9,380 bases of DNA, from positions 1-9,380 of the forward strand of contig JAISPI010000145.1 in assembly GCA_031275075.1 (NCBI GenBank), in the 5' to 3' direction. The notes beneath the pieces were generated by a model that was not told where the DNA came from, made no database searches, and saw only the letters and a program-made list of their open reading frames with translations. A program made the position numbers and the translations under genes. How positions within the stretch are numbered: position 1 is the stretch's first letter; each line of letters begins with the position of its first letter. This document shows positions 6,377-9,380 of the stretch, piece by piece. The DNA is from Burkholderiales bacterium (GTDB taxonomy: Bacteria > Pseudomonadota > Gammaproteobacteria > Burkholderiales > Casimicrobiaceae).

Positions 6377-7347
6377 GGTTTTGCCTTCCGCGCTTCCGCC
6401 GAGGTTCGCATCAGATGGATGAACACTTCTTCCAGCCCGGTTTCCGTTCGTACCATTTCATACGGCAATCCAACCAGTGTTTCCCGTAACGTTTTTTCGA
6501 GCATGGCCGGGTCACGACCCGTGACATGCAGCACATTGCCGAACGCCGCCGTCTGCAAAACGCCCGGTTTGTTCGTAAGCATGCCTGACAATCGGGTCAG
6601 GCTTTCGTCAGCGATTTCTCCCTTGATCGCCCAGGTAAACAATTTCTGCGCCGCAACGATTTCCTGCGCCGTGCCCTGCGCCAATAAGGCGCCATGCGAA
6701 ATGTAGGCGAGTTTGTGGCAGCGTTCCGCTTCATCCATGTAATGCGTGCTCACCAGTACCGAAATGCCCTGCGCGGCCAGCCGGTGCAACTCCTCCCAGA
6801 AATCGCGCCGTGCCGCGGGGTCAACGCCCGCTGTCGGTTCATCGAGCAACAATAAAGCCGGCTGGTGCAGCATGCACGCTGCTAGCGCCAACCGCTGTTT
6901 CCAGCCGCCGGACAATGTGCCTGCCAATTGATTCGCCCGCTCTTTCAATCCGAGATTGATTAACGCATTGTTCACCGCCGCTTTTCGGCTCGGCGTCTGA
7001 TAAACACGCGCAACAAAATCGAGATTTTCATGGATCGATAAATCCTCCCAAAAAGAAAACCGTTGCGTCATGTAGCCAACGTTACGTTTGATCGCGTCAC
7101 TTTCGGTGCGGATGTCGTAGCCGAGACAAGTACCGCTGCCCGAATCCGGCGTTAGCAAACCGCACATCAGCCGAATCGAGGTCGTCTTGCCGCTGCCGTT
7201 CGGCCCCAAGAAACCGAAAATTTCGCCGGGTCGGACTTGTAATGATAAATTATCGACGACATGTTTATTGCCGAAATGCTTGTTCAAGCCGCGCACGTCA
7301 ATGGCGAACTCGGAATTACGAACGCGGTTTTCCGGGCGGGCGATCAT
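6373..7347 (-). CDS. ABC transporter ATP-binding protein of the exporter
   Basis: This 324-residue cytosolic ATPase has a single nucleotide-binding domain that would power the ABC-2 permease. All catalytic motifs are intact: Walker A GPNGSGKT (48-55), Q-loop MTQ (Q95), signature LSGGWKQR (145-152), Walker B LLLLDEP (165-171) with D-loop AGVD, and H-loop STH (H202). The ABC domain ends near 235. A C-terminal domain of about 85 residues follows and ends in LEEVFIHLMRTS, as in the DrrA/CcmA/YbhF type of drug and polysaccharide exporters. YbhF and RbbA carry two fused ATPase domains; this protein has one, so two copies should pair. The gene lies 10 bp after the adaptor stop and overlaps the permease start by 4 bp. 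The upstream ribosome-binding site is poor, suggesting coupling. The first 14 or so residues precede the usual domain start, and a later start cannot be excluded. Confidence 0.94.
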   Translation of the reverse strand: MIARPENRVRNSEFAIDVRGLNKHFGNKHVVDNLSLQVRPGEIFGFLGPNGSGKTTSIRLMCGLLTPDSGSGTCLGYDIRTESDAIKRNVGYMTQRFSFWEDLSIHENLDFVARVYQTPSRKAAVNNALINLGLKERANQLAGTLSGGWKQRLALAACMLHQPALLLLDEPTAGVDPAARRDFWEELHRLAAQGISVLVSTHYMDEAERCHKLAYISHGALLAQGTAQEIVAAQKLFTWAIKGEIADESLTRLSGMLTNKPGVLQTAAFGNVLHVTGRDPAMLEKTLRETLVGLPYEMVRTETGLEEVFIHLMRTSAEARKAKP

Positions 7348-7357
7348 GGTTTTTCGT

Positions 7358-8320
7358 TTACAACAGGCTTACCGATATCGGCTGGCCAGGATGCAACGAA
7401 CGCGCGTCGTCCGGTTGAGGATGCGCCTCGATCATGAACACCAGCTTGGCGCGGTTTTCGTTGCTGAAAATCACCGGCGGCGTGTACTCAGCCCGATCGG
7501 CAATATAAGTAATCACCGCATCGACCGGCGCGGCGCAACCGTCACAGATAAGACGCAACGGTTGTCCTTTTTTCAAAGAACCCACCTTTGTTTCAGAAAC
7601 GAAAAAACGCACCTTGACGTTTTGCGGCGGCAACAACTTCACCACCGGCGTACCGGCCGCCACCCATTCACCTTCACGGTACAACGTGTCCACCACTTCG
7701 CTACCCCGCGGTGCCGTTACCGCTTTCTGTCGCAACGCCCAATCCGCTTGCTCAAGCGACGCCCGCATCGCTGTCACTTGCGCCTCCTGCGCCCTGATTT
7801 GCTGTTCGCGGTTGGGAAGACGCGCCACTTCGATCTGATGGGTCAATCCCTGCACCTGCGCCGCAGCGGCTTCGGCGCGGGCGCGACTGTCGTCGCGTTG
7901 CGCTTCGGCAATCCCACCAACCGCCAACTGTTTTTCGTCGCGCTCCGCCTGAATCGCCGCCTGCTTTGCTTGCGCTTGCGCCTGTGCCAGTTGCGCTTCA
8001 ATCACCTGAACTTCCGGCAAACGTCGGCCAGTTTTAATATCGGATAACTGCGCTTGCGCCACGGCAAGCTGTGCCTGCGCCTGTTGCAACGCGGCGTTTT
8101 CCTTTTCCGATTCCAGTGCGAAAAGCGGGTCGCCACCCGCCACAATTGCCCCGCGCCGCACCGTCAGCCGGTCGAGCCGCCCGCCCAGCGGCGAGGCAAC
8201 ATAAATGTACTCGCCTTCCACATACCCTTGAAAAGTCTCCGCCGTCTTCTCGCTACACGCACCCAACAGCGCACCGGCAAGAACGACGACACTGATTAGC
8301 AGCCAACGCAGACAGGACAT
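7358..8320 (-). CDS. HlyD-family periplasmic adaptor lipoprotein of the ABC exporter
   Basis: This 320-residue membrane-fusion protein would bridge the inner-membrane ABC permease to the outer-membrane channel. It has a lipoprotein-type signal ending in LLGAC (Cys22). The first lipoyl half-motif is SPLGGRLDRLTVRRGAIV (43-60). A long Ala/Gln-rich alpha-helical hairpin (about 72-198) reaches towards the channel. The second lipoyl half is TAPRGSEVVDTLYREGEWV (202-220), and a beta-barrel domain includes the CDGC motif (259-262) seen in YhiI/YbhG-type adaptors. The C-terminal HPGQPISVSL is also typical. The start is well supported by AGGAG six bases before the ATG. It is the first gene of the four-gene operon. 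A signal-anchored rather than lipidated N-terminus is the main alternative. The substrate is unknown; relatives export drugs or hydrophobic compounds. Confidence 0.93.
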   Translation of the reverse strand: MSCLRWLLISVVVLAGALLGACSEKTAETFQGYVEGEYIYVASPLGGRLDRLTVRRGAIVAGGDPLFALESEKENAALQQAQAQLAVAQAQLSDIKTGRRLPEVQVIEAQLAQAQAQAKQAAIQAERDEKQLAVGGIAEAQRDDSRARAEAAAAQVQGLTHQIEVARLPNREQQIRAQEAQVTAMRASLEQADWALRQKAVTAPRGSEVVDTLYREGEWVAAGTPVVKLLPPQNVKVRFFVSETKVGSLKKGQPLRLICDGCAAPVDAVITYIADRAEYTPPVIFSNENRAKLVFMIEAHPQPDDARSLHPGQPISVSLL

Positions 8321-8359
8321 GGTGACTCCTTGGCAAGATGCGGTAATCCACTCAACGTC

Positions 8360-8390
8360 TAAATATTACTCAGCGGTTTTGAAACAAAAC
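8360..8390 (-). promoter_or_regulatory. Possible promoter/operator region of the exporter operon
   Basis: The 77-bp gap upstream of the adaptor contains a perfect palindrome, GTTTTG-AAA-CAAAAC (8376-8390), on either strand. Read on the minus strand, TTGTTT (8387-8382) could serve as a -35, with TATTTA (8365-8360) 16 bp further on as a poor -10. An operator overlapping the -35 would fit a regulated efflux operon, but no regulator gene lies in the window and the promoter match is weak. Confidence 0.3.
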
Positions 8391-8397
8391 GAACGCC

Positions 8398-9153
8398 TCA
8401 CGCTTTCTTAAAAACACCCACCCAAACCACGCCATCATTCCAGATTCTATCAATGACAGGAATGAAGAAGCGATCTTGCCAGCCGTTATTGAAACGTGAG
8501 TAAATTTCCCAGCTTTTTCTTTGATACTTCAAAGTCAATCCAGCTTTAGTCATGATTTCAAAAAAAGACGGAAGGTCTAACGGAGTTTCTTCTGGAGCCG
8601 GAGCCAAACTCAGATATTGCATGAGGTGGGGTATCACCGGTTTGTTCCACCATCGAATCAACGCCGGCTCAGTCCGCTCGGCTTTAATCGGCTCAGCGAT
8701 AACCGCATATCCGCCATCTTTGAGAACACGGCAAATATGATGCGTCGTCTTTGTCAGGTCAGCCTCATCCAGATGATGCAAAAAACCGGAGCATGCCACA
8801 AAATCAAATACTTCTTCGGTGTTTTCGATAAAACCAACAGCATCGGTTTCTATCAACTTGAAATTCACATTCCCGACGACGGCAATGTTTTTCTTTGCCT
8901 GCTCCAGCATCTCTTTCGAGTGATCCACTAAAAAAACTTCGGAAAAATTCCCGCCAAAGCGAACGGTCATCTGACCCGTTCCCGCACCTAGATCAAGCAT
9001 TACTCCCCGTGCATTCCGAACGTATTTTTCTGCGCCTTTGAACAAACAATCGTTTATTGTTTTTCTCGGAATGTTAACGAGTTCGTCGTAATGCGGCGCG
9101 ACTTTCGCATGGTGTTGCTTATCCAAAAGAGCATGTTCTTGAAGAAAATTCAT
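8398..9153 (-). CDS. Class I SAM-dependent methyltransferase, substrate unknown
   Basis: This 251-residue soluble Rossmann-fold methyltransferase has motif I LDLGAGTGQM (53-62). The post-I acidic end VFLVDHS (D77) should bind the SAM ribose. It also has motif II FDFVACSGFLHHL (116-128) and motif III VLKDGGYAVIAEPI (143-156), matching the Methyltransf_11/25 group that includes UbiE/UbiG-like enzymes and many small-molecule methylases. The C-terminal part (about 160-251) is a Trp- and Phe-rich cap that I cannot assign to a known substrate class. AGAGGG lies seven bases before the ATG at 9153. Base composition differs from its neighbours: two sampled 60-base lines are about 40-43% GC, against 63% for one line in the adaptor gene. 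That suggests later acquisition. It lies on the same strand as the exporter operon, 77 bp upstream, so co-transcription is possible but unproven. Confidence 0.88.
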   Translation of the reverse strand: MNFLQEHALLDKQHHAKVAPHYDELVNIPRKTINDCLFKGAEKYVRNARGVMLDLGAGTGQMTVRFGGNFSEVFLVDHSKEMLEQAKKNIAVVGNVNFKLIETDAVGFIENTEEVFDFVACSGFLHHLDEADLTKTTHHICRVLKDGGYAVIAEPIKAERTEPALIRWWNKPVIPHLMQYLSLAPAPEETPLDLPSFFEIMTKAGLTLKYQRKSWEIYSRFNNGWQDRFFIPVIDRIWNDGVVWVGVFKKA

Positions 9154-9173
9154 CGTATAACCCTCTTGGTCAC

Positions 9174-9207
9174 AAAAAGCACGTTTTTTAAAAATAGAAA
9201 ACCGTGC
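9174..9207 (-). terminator. Intrinsic terminator downstream of serC
   Basis: On the minus strand GCACG-g-TTTT pairs with AAAACGTGC (a nine-pair stem with one bulged G and a ten-base loop), followed directly by TTTTT. It lies 39 bp after the serC stop and ends about 20 bp before the methyltransferase ATG. It should stop most serC transcription and leaves almost no room for a separate promoter. Confidence 0.65.
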
Positions 9208-9245
9208 CTTTGTTTGAGGTTATTCAATTCACCGACTTTTAGAGA

Positions 9246-9380
9246 TTACCCATTTCGTCTCTCAAAATCCCGCATGAACGCGACCAGTGCATCGATACCT
9301 GCCATCGGCATCGCGTTGTAGATTGAAGCGCGAATACCACCGGCGACTTTATGTCCCTTGAGGTTGATCAATCCTTGTTC
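9246..9380 (-). CDS. serC: Phosphoserine aminotransferase SerC, C-terminal fragment (5' part off the window)
   Basis: Only the last 44 codons and the TAA stop are present. SerC is a PLP enzyme that converts 3-phosphohydroxypyruvate and glutamate to phosphoserine and 2-oxoglutarate in serine synthesis; it also acts in pyridoxine synthesis. The fragment contains LKGHKVAGGIRASIYNAMP, which matches the highly conserved SerC C-terminal segment (GHR-VGG-RASIYNA), including the substrate-contacting His-Arg region (here His-Lys) and the RASIYNA loop. It ends in VAFMRDFERRNG, a typical SerC terminus. The fragment is open to the window edge and shows no sign of damage. A terminator follows it, so it appears to be the last gene of its transcript rather than running into pheA. 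Confidence 0.93.
   Translation of the reverse strand, partial: EQGLINLKGHKVAGGIRASIYNAMPMAGIDALVAFMRDFERRNG

Noticed and set aside
5846..8047. Two 286-codon plus-strand open frames (5846-6706 and 7187-8047) opposite the exporter genes.
   Set aside because: Both lie antisense to intact ABC and adaptor genes and give basic, low-complexity translations. GC-rich coding DNA commonly leaves such frames open.
1..9380. Mobile elements, tRNA or rRNA genes, phage attachment sites.
   Set aside because: No transposase or integrase frame, terminal inverted repeats, or tRNA/rRNA-like sequence was seen by eye on either strand, despite the low-GC methyltransferase gene.

Overview
The window looks like chromosomal DNA from a Gram-negative proteobacterium, most likely a betaproteobacterium. 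It has two predicted outer-envelope lipoproteins, an outer-membrane efflux channel, a paired yjiX/yjiA locus, a proteobacterial-type SerC C-terminus, and a TRZ/ATZ (MtaD-type) hydrolase of the kind often found beside ubiG in betaproteobacteria. Genes are packed tightly and no gene-free stretch reaches 300 bases. The taxonomic call is an inference from gene content and protein resemblance, not from an alignment.

Left part (1-2407). A nearly complete amidohydrolase gene of the MtaD/TRZ-ATZ family reads leftward off the window edge. About 100 bp away, a divergent gene encodes a GT2 polyprenyl-phosphate sugar transferase (GtrB/DPM1-like) with two C-terminal membrane helices. Its last codons run through a degenerate heptanucleotide tandem repeat.

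Middle (2408-3737). A candidate sigma-70 promoter precedes a two-gene unit. The first gene encodes a small YbdD/YjiX protein and the second a COG0523 (YjiA-like) metal-binding GTPase. The GTPase carries an in-frame 24-bp duplication that doubles its guanine-specificity (G4) segment. The gene overlaps the end of the facing exporter operon by 23 bp.

Right-centre (3715-8320, minus strand). A compact four-gene operon is read in the order adaptor, ATPase, permease, outer-membrane factor. It encodes a HlyD-type periplasmic adaptor lipoprotein, a single-domain ABC ATPase, an ABC-2 permease and a NodT-type outer-membrane factor lipoprotein. Gaps are 10 bp, -4 bp (ATGA overlap) and 10 bp. Together these make a self-contained tripartite ABC exporter spanning both membranes, similar in plan to YhiI-RbbA-YhhJ or YbhGFSR plus a TolC-like channel. 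The substrate is not evident.

Right edge (8398-9380, minus strand). A visibly AT-richer class I SAM-dependent methyltransferase gene lies between the exporter and the C-terminal 44 codons of serC. A good intrinsic terminator follows serC. The methyltransferase looks like a later insertion, and pheA, the usual betaproteobacterial partner of serC, does not follow it.

I did not find a convincing new multi-gene system. The most interesting signals are the duplicated G4 motif in the YjiA homologue, the heptamer repeat inside the glycosyltransferase 3' end, and the low-GC methyltransferase.
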